DNA of 64,000 bases from Vagococcus acidifermentans (GCF_003987655.1 NZ_NGKC01000015.1:1-64000); one strand, 5' to 3'; positions 26,756 to 37,433 are shown, counted from the stretch's first letter. Numbers and translations: made by a program. The notes: a model not told the origin generated them from the sequence alone.

Positions 26756-26803
26756 AAATCAAGGTTATAACCTTGATTTCGTCCAATTAAAGGTTATAAC
26801 CTT
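26756..26803 (-). promoter_or_regulatory. Duplicated palindrome AAGGTTATAACCTT upstream of satD
   Basis: AAGGTTATAACCTT occurs at 26761-26774, extended to a 24-bp perfect palindrome at 26756-26779, and again at 26790-26803. Centres are 29 bp apart, and both copies are followed by TGATTT. The site-pair could be an operator for the SatD HTH. The left copy with the adjoining T7 on the minus strand could also act as the fur terminator. Confidence 0.65.
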
Positions 26804-26823
26804 GATTTTTACCACAAAACGTC

Positions 26824-27288
26824 CTAATCAGCAGTGTTGTTTTTTTCCTGACATTTCCGGCAGACGCCATGAAACGTCAAGCGGTGGTCTTTTACCAGAA
26901 AATGAAATTCCTTTTCGACCAGCCGTTCCACATCGCCTAATAAATCATCTTCCACTTCTTCAATGTCGCCGCATTCCAAACACAACAGATGGTGGTGAAA
27001 ATGTTTTGCGCCTTCTTTGCGCATGTCGTAGCGTGCCAAGCCGTCATTAAAATTTACTTTGTCAAGGATTTTCAGTTCTGTCAGCATTTCAAGCGTCCGG
27101 TAAACGGTCGCCAAACCGATATCCGGGCTTTTCAATTTTACCAGCATGTAAATTTCTTCGGCTGACAGATGGTCTTTTTCATTTTCCAGCAGCACCATCA
27201 CAGTTGCCTCGCGCTGGGGAGTCAGTTTATAATTGGCTCCGTGCAACTGTTCTTTGATTTTTTTCAGTGTTGGTACATGTCGGGTCAT
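26824..27288 (-). CDS. fur: Ferric uptake regulator, Fur family
   Basis: The 154-aa protein is very close in sequence pattern to B. subtilis Fur: NYKLTPQREATVMVLLENEKDHLSAEEIY, GLATVYRTLEMLTELKILDKVNF with the recognition helix, HFHHHLLCLECG with metal ligands and the first CxxC, and HRLTFHGVCRKC with the second. It should repress iron-uptake genes with Fe(II). A perfect PerR-type box lies in its promoter region. The B. subtilis fur gene is known to be PerR-controlled, which supports calling it fur rather than perR. Confidence 0.93.
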   Translation of the reverse strand: MTRHVPTLKKIKEQLHGANYKLTPQREATVMVLLENEKDHLSAEEIYMLVKLKSPDIGLATVYRTLEMLTELKILDKVNFNDGLARYDMRKEGAKHFHHHLLCLECGDIEEVEDDLLGDVERLVEKEFHFLVKDHRLTFHGVCRKCQEKNNTAD

Positions 27289-27307
27289 TGCCTATCTCAC
27301 ACCTTAT

Positions 27308-27322
27308 TTATAATAATTATAA
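27308..27322. promoter_or_regulatory. PerR/Fur-type box upstream of fur
   Basis: TTATAATAATTATAA is a perfect 7-1-7 palindrome and an exact match to the PerR box consensus TTATAATNATTATAA, 20 bp upstream of the fur ATG. Confidence 0.85.
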
Positions 27323-27335
27323 TTTATGCGTAAAA

Positions 27336-27379
27336 GACGCACGATTAATTTATATTTATTATAAATTAATCACGCATCT
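27336..27379 (-). terminator. Terminator of cvfB
   Basis: On the minus strand 19 consecutive pairs (with G-U wobbles) form between 27357-27375 and 27334-27352, built around GATTAATTTATA / TATAAATTAATC, followed by TTTT. It isolates fur from cvfB. Confidence 0.75.
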
Positions 27380-27392
27380 TTTTCAACCATTC

Positions 27393-28268
27393 TCAATTAG
27401 AAGATTTATCCGGCTTCAACAGAACTGTAAACCCGTCTTCCTGTTTGACCAGCCGCTGTTTGAGCAGAGATCCCAGCGCCCGTTTGAACTGTCCTTTGCT
27501 GATGCCGAAAGCCTGTTTGATGTCTTCCGGTGCCGATTTGTCCGTAAACGGCAGACGCCCGTCCCGTGACTGTTCCAACAATGTCAGCAGCATAGCGGCA
27601 TCATCTGAAATCACTTCATGCGCCCGCGGTTTCAAAGAAATATTCAGCACGCCGTCCGGACTCATGCCGATGACCCGTCCCTGCACAACTTCGCCGAGCC
27701 GCGGTTCCTGATAGCGCTCCGACGGATGAATAAACCCGAGATGCGACTCGCTGGTAATCACATACGTCCCTGCCAGCTTCAGCCGGTAGACAGTCGCCGT
27801 GATATTTTGATTGTGCATCTTTTTAATATCAGCCGGCATGCTGGTCGCGACAATTTGAACATCCTCAGCCAAAGTCGCCCACAAACGGTGCTTGTCGTCC
27901 ACCCGCAGACCAACCATCAAGCGGTCGCCTTTTTTCGGCCAAAGTGTCTTCATTTCCGGCAGCTCATCCAGCGACAGCGGGATGTCTTTGTCCGGTAGAC
28001 CGACATCGAGAAAGACGCCCAGGTCCCGGCGGGAATCCACGACATCGCAGAAAGCAAATTTGCCGACAGCAATCTTGGGCAATTGCGTCGTAAATGCCAG
28101 CTGTTGTTTTTGATTGTAATAGCCAAAGCCTTCAACGGCCTCTCCCAGCTTCAACGGTGTTTCTGATTTACGCAGGCGGAAAGTGTCGCCCTCTTGTTGT
28201 ACAAAATAATAGTGTTCATTCTCGTCAATGACGAGTGCTGTAAATACTGTTCCAATTAATTGACTCAT
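27393..28268 (-). CDS. cvfB: CvfB-like S1 RNA-binding protein
   Basis: The 291-aa protein has three OB/S1-like domains (about 1-65, 66-145 with LGVFLDVGLPDKDIPLS, and 146-215 with TSESHLGFIHPSERYQEPRLGEVVQGRVIG) and a C-terminal winged helix (KSAPEDIKQAFGISKGQFKRALGSLLKQRLV). This is the architecture of S. aureus CvfB, an RNA-binding regulator of virulence and metabolism genes. ATG 28268 has GAGGAG upstream, so the longer start at 28295 is not used. Confidence 0.92.
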   Translation of the reverse strand: MSQLIGTVFTALVIDENEHYYFVQQEGDTFRLRKSETPLKLGEAVEGFGYYNQKQQLAFTTQLPKIAVGKFAFCDVVDSRRDLGVFLDVGLPDKDIPLSLDELPEMKTLWPKKGDRLMVGLRVDDKHRLWATLAEDVQIVATSMPADIKKMHNQNITATVYRLKLAGTYVITSESHLGFIHPSERYQEPRLGEVVQGRVIGMSPDGVLNISLKPRAHEVISDDAAMLLTLLEQSRDGRLPFTDKSAPEDIKQAFGISKGQFKRALGSLLKQRLVKQEDGFTVLLKPDKSSN

Positions 28269-28322
28269 GTCAGTCTCCTCTTTTTCTTTAGACACCCCAT
28301 TATACCATATCAGCGGGCAATC

Positions 28323-28652
28323 TTACATGAGAAGTCTCAGCACTGCCATGGAAATAATTCCGGTCAGCACCGTCCACATCAAATTTCTGCTGAACGCCCC
28401 CACCAAAAGCGTCGGGATACTCGCCAGCAGATTTTCCACGTTGAGCGTCGGAAACCCGTCTGTGTGTGTGACCAAAAGCGACTGCACGAACAGCGCAGTG
28501 AGAATACACATCGGAATATAAGACAAAAACGTTTTAAGTTTTTTCGGAAATTCAAGACGCTTGGCAAATACAAACGGCAGCACGCGTGGCAGCCAGGTAA
28601 CGAGACCGCTGCCCAAAATCACCAGCAGCACATACTTACTTATCGTCATCAT
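28323..28652 (-). CDS. azlD: Branched-chain amino acid exporter subunit AzlD
   Basis: The 109-aa protein has four membrane helices and the AzlD pattern LVTWLPRVLPFVFAKRLEFPKKLKTFLSYIPMCILTAL. It forms a two-component exporter with AzlC, whose gene ends inside its 5' end (17-bp overlap). The N-terminus is MMTISKYVLL; ATG 28652 or 28649. Confidence 0.93.
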   Translation of the reverse strand: MMTISKYVLLVILGSGLVTWLPRVLPFVFAKRLEFPKKLKTFLSYIPMCILTALFVQSLLVTHTDGFPTLNVENLLASIPTLLVGAFSRNLMWTVLTGIISMAVLRLLM

Positions 28653-29355
28653 GCAGCATGACCCCCATTCCACATCCTAATAATGTCGCAATCAGTACAC
28701 TCATCTCAGGTGACAGCCAGCGCATCAGCACATATAAACTGACAATGACCGTCAGCAAAGTTGTGACCGTTTGCTTGGTGCGTTTGCGCATCGGCCGCTC
28801 CACCTGCAATACAATCAGCCCGATAAACATGGCCGACAGCGCAAAGTCCAAGCCGATTTTTTCCGGGTTAGGGAGCCACTCGCCTAAAATACCGCCAAGC
28901 ATCGTGGACAAAATCCAAACCAGATAAGCTGTCACATTCAACCCGTTGGTCCAGGCGACAGAGACTTGTTTCCGGTTCATGATGGCTGTCATCAGCACAC
29001 CGTAAGATTCATCTGTCAACAGCGTGCCGATACCGATGGACGGCAGCATTTTTTCTTTTCTAAAATAATCTGCGACCGACAAACTCATTAAAAAATGTCG
29101 CAGATTGACCAGAAACGTCGTAAAAACAATCGCTGTCACCGGGCTGTGAATCAGCAGCATGCCGGTGATAATAAATTGGGCGCTGCCGGCATACACGATA
29201 ACCGACAGCAGCGTGATTTCCAGCAGCGACAACCCGGAACTTTTTCCAACGACGCCTGCCGCGATACCGATGCCGAGATAGCCCAGTATGGTCGGCACAC
29301 ATGCCTTCACACCTTCTTTGAACGTGATATACCCTTTCGAATACTCATTAGTCAC
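28636..29355 (-). CDS. azlC: Branched-chain amino acid exporter subunit AzlC
   Basis: The 239-aa protein has seven membrane helices and the AzlC signature FKEGVKACVPTILGYLGIGIAAGVVGKSSG plus VYAGSAQFIITGML and NLRHFLMSLS. With AzlD it exports branched-chain amino acids or analogues. The start is taken as GTG 29355 because AGGAGG is 6 nt upstream; the in-frame ATG at 29382 would place that ribosome binding site inside the gene. Confidence 0.93.
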   Translation of the reverse strand: MTNEYSKGYITFKEGVKACVPTILGYLGIGIAAGVVGKSSGLSLLEITLLSVIVYAGSAQFIITGMLLIHSPVTAIVFTTFLVNLRHFLMSLSVADYFRKEKMLPSIGIGTLLTDESYGVLMTAIMNRKQVSVAWTNGLNVTAYLVWILSTMLGGILGEWLPNPEKIGLDFALSAMFIGLIVLQVERPMRKRTKQTVTTLLTVIVSLYVLMRWLSPEMSVLIATLLGCGMGVMLHDDDK

Positions 29356-29430
29356 GTAATCCCTCCTGAATCGTCGGAACATTCCGAATTTTTATGTTGT
29401 AAGAATCATTCTATCAGATTCCGGCAAAGA

Positions 29431-29462
29431 AAAAAACATCTTTCTTTACAGAAAGATGTTTT
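29431..29462 (-). terminator. Terminator of pfkA-pyk
   Basis: AACATCTTTCT / AGAAAGATGTT, loop TTAC, followed on the minus strand by T6, 20 bp after pyk. Confidence 0.88.
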
Positions 29463-29478
29463 CAACAGCAGATGCGGT

Positions 29479-31236
29479 TTACATGAAGGACGTTTCACCT
29501 TCGTAAATCACACCGTGTTTCGCATTTGCAGTGATAATCATGCCGTCTTTGATAACTTTTGTTGCTTTGTCTACGCCGACGATGACTGGTGTGCCGGTAG
29601 CAATACCAATAACTGCTGCATGTGACGTCAAGCCGCCGTCTTCAACGATTACGGCAGATGCTTTTTCGATAGCCGGCATATAGTCTTTGTCAGTTGTGCT
29701 GACAACTAGAATACCGTCTTCTTCCATTTTAGCATTGGCTTCTGCTGCTGATGTTGCAACAACAGCTTTGCCGCAAATCGAAACAGAGCCGACACCTTGT
29801 CCTGCTGCCAGTTTGGAGCCAATCAGCTGAATCTTCATCAAGTTGGTCGTGCCTTTCTCACCTACTGGTACGCCAGCTGTGATGATGATCAGGTCGCCGT
29901 CTTTGGCAAAACCAGTGCTTTTTGCCAGACGCGTTGCTTCATTGAACATATCGTCTGTTGATTCAGGCTTGCTGATAACTGACGGGAAAACACCCCAGCA
30001 CAGTGCCAGACTTCTTGCACGCTGTTCCGTAAATGTTGCAGCAACGATATGCGCTTTCGGACGATATTTGGAAATCATTTTCGCTGTATGACCGGATTCC
30101 GTAGCGGCAACGATTGTTTGAATACCCAGATTTTTCGCCGTGTGACCGACTGCCTGACCAATCGACTCAGTCATGTCAGATTTCTTGAACAGTTTCAATG
30201 TGTAAGCATCACGGTCGACCAATGCGCCTTCTGTTCTGACAGCAATGTTGTGCATTGTCTGCACTGCTTCTACCGGGTAATCACCGGCAGCTGTTTCGCC
30301 TGACAGCATGATGGCATCTGTACCGTCATAGATAGCGTTGGCAACGTCAGACGCTTCTGCACGGGTCGGACGCGGGTTATGCTGCATGGAATCCAGCATT
30401 TGCGTCGCTGTAATAACCGGTTTGCCAAGGAAGTTACATTTTTTGATTAATTCTTTCTGGGCAATCGGCACTTCTTCCGTCGGGATTTCAACACCCAAGT
30501 CTCCGCGAGCAACCATCAAGCCGTCGGAAACTTTCAGGATGTCGTCGATATTGTCAATCCCTTCCTGATTTTCGATTTTGGAAATGATTTGAATGTGCGT
30601 TGCATCTTCCTCTTCCAAAATCTTCGTGATTTCCAGCACATCGCTTGGACGGCGGACAAAACTTGCCGCGATGAAGTCGATGTCTTGGGAAATACCGAAG
30701 CGGATATCAGCAGCATCTTTTTCAGTGATACCCGGCAGATTGATGGATACGTTTGGTACATTGACACCTTTTTTATTTTTCAGTGTGCCTTCATTCAGCA
30801 CCTTTGTGACCAGTTCGTTAGCTGCTTTATCAATGTCAGTCACTTCTAAGTCAATCAGGCCGTCATCCAAAAGGATATGACTGCCGACATGTACATCATT
30901 AATCAGATCCGCGTATGAAACAGAGAATTTTTCTCTTGTGCCTTCCACTTGTTCCATGGCAATTCTTACGACATCGCCGATTTTGAAGTCGATTTTACCA
31001 TCCTTCATATCATGTGTACGAATTTCCGGACCTTTAGTATCCAACAGGATAGCCACTGTCTTGCCAGTGATTTTGCTGGCTTCACGAATGTTTTTGATAC
31101 GGTTGCCGTGTTCTTCGAAATCCCCATGCGAAAAATTCAACCGGCAGACGTTCATTCCCGAATTCATCAAGTTTACTAGTGTGTCTACGGACTCACTTGC
31201 AGGTCCTATCGTACAAACGATTTTTGTTTTTTTCAT
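29479..31236 (-). CDS. pyk: Pyruvate kinase with C-terminal PEP-utiliser domain
   Basis: The 585-aa enzyme converts PEP and ADP to pyruvate and ATP. The TIM-barrel core ([14 protein letters not shown]..., [30 protein letters not shown], the PK signature in ISKIENQEG) is followed by the allosteric domain. The last about 110 residues form an extra PEP-utiliser mobile domain ([19 protein letters not shown] ... [13 protein letters not shown]), the form found in many Firmicutes. It lies 37 bp after pfkA in a glycolytic operon. Confidence 0.98.
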   Translation of the reverse strand: MKKTKIVCTIGPASESVDTLVNLMNSGMNVCRLNFSHGDFEEHGNRIKNIREASKITGKTVAILLDTKGPEIRTHDMKDGKIDFKIGDVVRIAMEQVEGTREKFSVSYADLINDVHVGSHILLDDGLIDLEVTDIDKAANELVTKVLNEGTLKNKKGVNVPNVSINLPGITEKDAADIRFGISQDIDFIAASFVRRPSDVLEITKILEEEDATHIQIISKIENQEGIDNIDDILKVSDGLMVARGDLGVEIPTEEVPIAQKELIKKCNFLGKPVITATQMLDSMQHNPRPTRAEASDVANAIYDGTDAIMLSGETAAGDYPVEAVQTMHNIAVRTEGALVDRDAYTLKLFKKSDMTESIGQAVGHTAKNLGIQTIVAATESGHTAKMISKYRPKAHIVAATFTEQRARSLALCWGVFPSVISKPESTDDMFNEATRLAKSTGFAKDGDLIIITAGVPVGEKGTTNLMKIQLIGSKLAAGQGVGSVSICGKAVVATSAAEANAKMEEDGILVVSTTDKDYMPAIEKASAVIVEDGGLTSHAAVIGIATGTPVIVGVDKATKVIKDGMIITANAKHGVIYEGETSFM

Positions 31237-31273
31237 GCATAACGCTCCTATATGTAAATTTGTTTAATACCGA

Positions 31274-32260
<987 letters not shown>

Positions 32261-32307
32261 TCATGTATTTTTATATAAAATGTAAAAAATACTTTAATCC
32301 AAAAATC

Positions 32308-32336
32308 ATTCTACCATTTTTTCAATCAAATGTCTT
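32308..32336 (-). promoter_or_regulatory. Probable pfkA-pyk promoter
   Basis: On the minus strand TAGAAT (32308-32313) is preceded by TGG, and AAGACA lies 17 bp upstream. I see no clear catabolite-responsive element. Confidence 0.42.
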
Positions 32337-32392
32337 TGTAAAACGAAAAAAATGATGAAAAAATGTTGAAAACCGTTTTTAATCACGATTAT

Positions 32393-35300
32393 TTACTTAA
32401 AAACTACATGGCTTTCATGTAATAATTGCCCCAGTTCCGATTTCAGCTCGGCGCTGTCGTTCACCCAAAATTTTTCGTCCAGGACAGCTGACGTGTTGTT
32501 TTTTTCATAAAAAAGGATAACCGGGATATTTCCGCCGTGCTGCATTAAAATATCTTTCAGCTGTCTTAAAGCAGTCGGTGTATCATTCGTTTCTTCTATT
32601 TTAAGGTAGCATTTTGTGCGTGCGACTTTATCTTCGAAAGAAGCGGCCGGCCGGCATGTCTCGGCAATCAGCTGGATGTTTTGATTGTAGCGGCTCCGCT
32701 CCACTTTTCCGGTCACCACATAAACCTGCTCCATCTCAACTTGCATGCCGATTTGCCGAAATAATTTCGGAAACACCGTCACAGACAAATCGCCGGTATC
32801 GTCATCGCCCTCGACAAATGCCATCGACTCTCCCTTTTTCGTGCGAATCTTGCGCACATTTTTAACATAAAGCAACAACGCAGCCTGCTGTCCTTCAACA
32901 ATCTGGTTAATCGACTGAATCCCCAGCGGCAAGCGCAAAAATTTGTACTCATCGACCGGATGCCCTGATAAATAAGTGCCTAAATAATGTTCTTCCTGCT
33001 TTAACTTTTCTTCCATTGAATAGTCGGCAACCGGCTCTTTTTTCAAAGTCAGCATATCCAGCAGGTCCATACTGCCGCCGCTGTACTGAATATTGCGAAT
33101 CAGGCCGTCCAGCTCCATCACCAGCTGCTTCCGATTGCTGTGAAGACTGTCAAAAGCCCCGACATGAATCAACGGCAAGATGTTGTCTTCTTTCAACCAT
33201 TTCCGGTCGATCCGCAGCAAAAAGTTGTCCAGCGATTTATACCGCCCGCCTTCCCGGCGCACAGCAAGGATGTTTTGAATGAAATCGCGCCGCATGCCTT
33301 TCAATGAACTGAATCCGAACAAAATACTGTTTTGATTCAGGTAAAAGCTGTAGTCGCTCTTGTTAATGTCCGGTGCGTCCACTGTCACGCCGAACCGTTT
33401 GGCTTCAGCAATGTATTCCTTGATTTTCGGCAGATTGTGTCTGACAGAGTGCAGCAGTGATGCAAAAAAAGAGGACGGATAATGCACTTTTAAATAAGCC
33501 ATCTGGTAGGCAATCACCGAATAAACGACCGCATGCGAGCGGTTGAAGCCGTAATTGGCGAACCGTTCGATGTAATCATACACTTGATTGGCCACCGCTT
33601 CCGAGTAGCCTTGTTGAAGCGATCCTTCGACAAAATGCTGACGCTCCCTGTCAAGCACGTCCTTCTCCTTTTTGCTGATTGCACGCCGCAAAATATCTGC
33701 CTGTCCAAGGGTGAAACCAGCCATCTTTGAAGCCACCTGCATGATTTGCTCCTGATAAACAATGATGCCGTATGTCACATCCAAAATCGACTTCAAGTTT
33801 TCATGGGGGTAGCTGATTGGTGCTTTGCCGTGCTTGCGTTTGATAAACAAATCGATGTTTTCCATCGGTCCCGGACGATACAACGCGTTCACCGAAGCAA
33901 TGTCTTCAATGGAGGTGGGTTGCAGCTTCCTCAGCACATTTTTGATGCCGGCTGATTCAAACTGAAAGACCCCGACCGTATCGCCCCGGCGGAAAAGCGC
34001 CAGCGTCTGCTCATCATCCAACGGAATCTGTTTGATGTCGATGCGTTTGCCATGTCTTTTCTCAATGGACGTCAACGTGTCGCCGATAATCGACAAGTTT
34101 CTCAGACCGAGAAAATCCATCTTCAACAGGCCGATTGCCTCAACATCTCCCATGGCAAACTGGGTCAGCGGAATACCGTTGGCACCTTCCTGCAGCGGAA
34201 TCAGCTGTGTTAAGTCCCGGTCGCTGATGACCACGCCGGCTGCGTGCGTCGACACATGCCGCGGCAAACCTTCAATCGCACAAGCTGTGTCAAACAGCAG
34301 ACGGTTGCGGTCAGATGTTTCAACCAGCTGCTGGAGCTTTCTCGACGAACGGACAGCTTCCTGCAGCGTGATTTTCAACACATTCGGCACGGCATTAGAC
34401 CACTGGTTCGCCTCAGATTGAGACAAACCGAACACACGCGTGACATCCCGCAAAGCCATCTTCGCCGCCAGCGTGCCGAACGTGGCAATCTGGGCGACGT
34501 GATGGTGCCCGTATTTGCGGTTGACGTATTGCAGCAGCTCGTCACGCCGATTATCCGGAATATCCATATCAATATCGGGCATCGTGTAGCGTTCCTTGTT
34601 TAGAAACCGCTCAAACAAGAGACCATACTGAATCGGGTCGACATCCGTAATTGACAGAACGTACGACACCAGCGACCCCGCCGCCGACCCGCGGCAGGCT
34701 GTCACAATCTGCCGGCTGTGGGCATACGCCATCACGTCCCAGACAATCAGAAAATAATCGTCATAACCCATGTCATGAATGACCGACAGTTCCATGTCAA
34801 GCCGTTCATGATAGTCCGCTCCGGCATCCGCAATCCGCAGCGGCAAATTCGTTTCGCACAGCCGCCGCAAATAGCTGTGTGCCGTCTCGCCTTCCGGTAC
34901 AGGAAATTCGGGCAGCAGCTTTTGATGAAGCGGCAGCTCCACTTGGCAGGCAGCTACAATTTGTTCAAGGTTATCAAGCGCCCTGTCCAGTCCCGCCCGT
35001 TTGAATTTTGCAGCCATCTCATCAGCAGTCGGCAAATAATACGGTCCCGTTTGGTCGGTCATATCAAGTGACAGCTGAGTGCCCTGCTGGATGTGGGACA
35101 AAACTTTGACAGAAAAATCATCGCTCGGGTATAAATAACGGACATCCTGGACAGCCGCCAGCGGGATATGCCGGCTGTCGCAAAAATCCACCCACTGTTC
35201 TCGTGCCGCATCTTCGTCACGGTGTACAGCAACACCGCCGTATACCGGCACATCGGCAAACAATTCTTCCCATTCCGCCAGCAAATCAGGCAGTTTGTCC

Positions 35301-35725
35301 TGATAGCCGCCTGCAGCTGCCGCACCTAACTCGCTGCGGTGCTGAGGCACGATGACAATGACGTCCTCGAGAAAATCTGCAATGTCGCGCAGCTGAAAAG
35401 TGTCTGACGGCGATTGTTCCATCTTCGCCGTTGAGATTTTCATCAGCTGGTGATACCCGTGCACATTTTCAGCCAGCAGGATGATGCGAAACACCTCATC
35501 TGAAACATGCGCAGACTGGTATTCGAGGGTCAGCCCCAAAATGGGGCGGATATCTTCCTTGCGGCACGCACGGTAAAATTCCACCGCCCCGTGCATCGCA
35601 TTGATATCAGTGATGGCAATCGCCTCATAGCCGTATGCTTTGCTTTTTGCCACCAGTTCGTCAATTCGGTTAGTGCTTGCCAGCAGCGAATATGCTGTCA
35701 GCATTTGCAGCTGTCCAATACCCAT
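32393..35725 (-). CDS. dnaE: DNA polymerase III alpha subunit, DnaE type
   Basis: The 1110-aa polymerase works with PolC in Firmicutes, extending RNA primers on the lagging strand. The N-terminal PHP domain has lost the usual HxH metal ligands (it reads LTAYSLL), so PHP proofreading is probably absent. The catalytic palm has ACRGSAAGSLVSY and MPDIDMDIPDNRR with the two Asp. The tandem HhH and the C-terminal OB-fold (QAALLLYVKNVRKIRTKKGESMAFVEG) follow. Single gene with its own promoter; divergent from a DUF2929 gene. Confidence 0.97.
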   Translation of the reverse strand: MGIGQLQMLTAYSLLASTNRIDELVAKSKAYGYEAIAITDINAMHGAVEFYRACRKEDIRPILGLTLEYQSAHVSDEVFRIILLAENVHGYHQLMKISTAKMEQSPSDTFQLRDIADFLEDVIVIVPQHRSELGAAAAGGYQDKLPDLLAEWEELFADVPVYGGVAVHRDEDAAREQWVDFCDSRHIPLAAVQDVRYLYPSDDFSVKVLSHIQQGTQLSLDMTDQTGPYYLPTADEMAAKFKRAGLDRALDNLEQIVAACQVELPLHQKLLPEFPVPEGETAHSYLRRLCETNLPLRIADAGADYHERLDMELSVIHDMGYDDYFLIVWDVMAYAHSRQIVTACRGSAAGSLVSYVLSITDVDPIQYGLLFERFLNKERYTMPDIDMDIPDNRRDELLQYVNRKYGHHHVAQIATFGTLAAKMALRDVTRVFGLSQSEANQWSNAVPNVLKITLQEAVRSSRKLQQLVETSDRNRLLFDTACAIEGLPRHVSTHAAGVVISDRDLTQLIPLQEGANGIPLTQFAMGDVEAIGLLKMDFLGLRNLSIIGDTLTSIEKRHGKRIDIKQIPLDDEQTLALFRRGDTVGVFQFESAGIKNVLRKLQPTSIEDIASVNALYRPGPMENIDLFIKRKHGKAPISYPHENLKSILDVTYGIIVYQEQIMQVASKMAGFTLGQADILRRAISKKEKDVLDRERQHFVEGSLQQGYSEAVANQVYDYIERFANYGFNRSHAVVYSVIAYQMAYLKVHYPSSFFASLLHSVRHNLPKIKEYIAEAKRFGVTVDAPDINKSDYSFYLNQNSILFGFSSLKGMRRDFIQNILAVRREGGRYKSLDNFLLRIDRKWLKEDNILPLIHVGAFDSLHSNRKQLVMELDGLIRNIQYSGGSMDLLDMLTLKKEPVADYSMEEKLKQEEHYLGTYLSGHPVDEYKFLRLPLGIQSINQIVEGQQAALLLYVKNVRKIRTKKGESMAFVEGDDDTGDLSVTVFPKLFRQIGMQVEMEQVYVVTGKVERSRYNQNIQLIAETCRPAASFEDKVARTKCYLKIEETNDTPTALRQLKDILMQHGGNIPVILFYEKNNTSAVLDEKFWVNDSAELKSELGQLLHESHVVFK

Positions 35726-35752
35726 GCCTTTCCCGCCTTTCTTTCAGAATTC

Positions 35753-35761
35753 ATTATAGCA
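35753..35761 (-). promoter_or_regulatory. Extended -10 of the dnaE promoter
   Basis: TATAAT (35753-35758, minus strand) is preceded by TGC. No good -35 is visible. Confidence 0.5.
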
Positions 35762-35825
35762 TAGAGTGCCTCTGATGATGAATGATTAACTTCTTCTGCC
35801 GGTTTTGATATTTCTTTCCCGTATC

Positions 35826-35854
35826 TTTACTTTTTAAGAAAAAATTGGTACACT
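35826..35854 (+). promoter_or_regulatory. Promoter of the DUF2929 gene
   Basis: TTTACT (35826-35831)-N17-TACACT (35849-35854), with TGG before the -10. It starts about 20 bp upstream of the gene. Confidence 0.65.
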
Positions 35855-35878
35855 AGCCAATGAAAAGAGGTGTTCCTG

Positions 35879-36058
35879 ATGGATAAATTAGCTGTATTTG
35901 TTTGGGCCGCTATACTTGGTCAGATTGTCAGCTTCATAGGTGGCTCCCTGACTCATGGATCATACGACTTTTTACAATCACTGATTGTTTCCTTATTGAC
36001 CGCCCTAGTTGTTATTTTAATCGGCGAAGCAAGCAAACCGGAAAAAGAGCATCAGTAA
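35879..36058 (+). CDS. DUF2929 (YjzD-like) small membrane protein
   Basis: The 59-aa protein has two membrane helices (VFVWAAILGQIVSFIGGSL and FLQSLIVSLLTALVVILIG) with a short charged tail. DUF2929 proteins are small, conserved in Bacilli and often encoded near fatty acid synthesis genes or dnaE; their role is unknown. ATG 35879 with AAGAGGTG upstream is chosen over GTG 35870. Confidence 0.82.
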   Translation: MDKLAVFVWAAILGQIVSFIGGSLTHGSYDFLQSLIVSLLTALVVILIGEASKPEKEHQ

Positions 36059-36074
36059 TCTTGCGCACAATACA

Positions 36075-36161
36075 AAAGACACACATGTGTTGATACCAGC
36101 CTGAACAGCGGTCCGAAAGGAGCCGGCAGTCAGGCTGTCAAATCATTACATGTGTGTCTTT
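36075..36161. terminator. Large nested bidirectional hairpin between convergent genes
   Basis: Outer arms AAAGACACACATGT (36075-36088) and ACATGTGTGTCTTT (36148-36161) are exact reverse complements; inside, CAGCCTGA and TCAGGCTG form a second stem. It overlaps the 3' end of the MFS gene and probably ends both transcripts. Confidence 0.75.
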
Positions 36162-37354
36162 CTTATTTTAAACAGTTCCCCTCTGAAGACACCGACCGTA
36201 ATCAGGATGTTCAATCCTATCAGCAGTCCGGTAATCAGAAACACTGCCCGGTAATCCATGACGTTGGCAATCGCTGACCCGATCAGCGGTCCGGCGACTT
36301 GCCCCAGATTGGTAAACATCTGGTTAAAGCTGAAAATCCGGCTCACCCCTTCAACCGGTGTGATTTTGCTGATAAGCGTGTTGATGGAAGGCATGAGCGC
36401 CCCTGTTGAAAATCCCATCGCAAAACGCAGCAGTCCCAGCTGAAACGGCGTCTGCACAATCGACATCGGCAAGATGCAGATCATTGCCAGCACCAGTCCG
36501 AAAAACAAAATGTTTTGATTGCCCACATGATCGCCGATTTTCCCAAGTACTGGCGCCGAGACAAATGCCGACACCCCTGAGACAGACACAATCAATCCGC
36601 TGATAAACAAAATATTGCCGGTGTTGCCGCCCAATTCACGAATATAAAGTGTCAGAATCGGACTGATACTGGTCATGCCGATTTGTAAAATCAGCGTAGT
36701 GACAAACATACCAATCAGCACACCGGGACGGGTGATTTGCTGAAAGACTTCTTTCGTCGGCAGCATGTTCTTTCTGGAAACAGGTTTGAAATCTTCCTTC
36801 ACATAGACAATGGTCAGCACAGTCGTAATCAAAAGAATCAGCCCGGTAATGATAAATACATTTTGCATCCCGAACAGCTCCGCCAAAAAACCGCCCATTG
36901 ACGGACCAATCAGATTACCCGCGACAGACCCCGTTGCCAGCGTGCCCAGCGCCCAGCCGTTTCTGTCCATCGGTGCCTGGGAGGCAATCATAGCGGTGGC
37001 ATTGGGAATATAGCCTGCCAGTATGCCGTTTAAAAAGCGCATAAACAGCAGCCAGTAAACATTCGGCACAAAAGCGAGCGCCCCCATGGTAATCGTCATC
37101 CCCGCCGCAGCGCGGATCATCATCAGTTTCCGACCTTTTCTGTCGGCCAAGTTCCCCCAAATCGGCGACACGATCGCTGCTGAAAGAGCCGTTGCACTGA
37201 TAGCTAAACCTGAATAAAACTCAACTCTGTTAGCCGGTGCGCCTAACTGTTCAATATAAATTGGAATAAACGGCATGACCAAACTAATACTTGCCCCCGT
37301 AAAGAAACAGCCAATCCATGCAACATACAAATTTTTCTTCCAATTTATTTTCAT
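36146..37354 (-). CDS. Multidrug efflux MFS transporter (PmrA/MdtG-like)
   Basis: The 402-aa protein has 12 membrane helices. Motif A is GNLADRKGRKLMMIRAA after helix 2; RFLNGILAGYIPNATAMIA and the antiporter motif region GSVAGNLIGPSMGGFLAELFG (helix 5) identify a drug/proton antiporter of the 12-helix DHA1 group, close to pneumococcal PmrA. The substrate is not determined. Single gene. Confidence 0.9.
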   Translation of the reverse strand: MKINWKKNLYVAWIGCFFTGASISLVMPFIPIYIEQLGAPANRVEFYSGLAISATALSAAIVSPIWGNLADRKGRKLMMIRAAAGMTITMGALAFVPNVYWLLFMRFLNGILAGYIPNATAMIASQAPMDRNGWALGTLATGSVAGNLIGPSMGGFLAELFGMQNVFIITGLILLITTVLTIVYVKEDFKPVSRKNMLPTKEVFQQITRPGVLIGMFVTTLILQIGMTSISPILTLYIRELGGNTGNILFISGLIVSVSGVSAFVSAPVLGKIGDHVGNQNILFFGLVLAMICILPMSIVQTPFQLGLLRFAMGFSTGALMPSINTLISKITPVEGVSRIFSFNQMFTNLGQVAGPLIGSAIANVMDYRAVFLITGLLIGLNILITVGVFRGELFKIRKTHM

Positions 37355-37433
37355 TTACCATTCGCCTCATTTTATTATCGTTCACCGTTTATTATACACT
37401 ACTTGGCACATATGCAAAGAAAAGATTGCCAGA

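Noticed and set aside
32350..32392. Catabolite-responsive element near TTGAAAACCGTTTTTA upstream of pfkA
   Set aside because: An extra base breaks the cre symmetry and it lies upstream of a weak promoter; not convincing.
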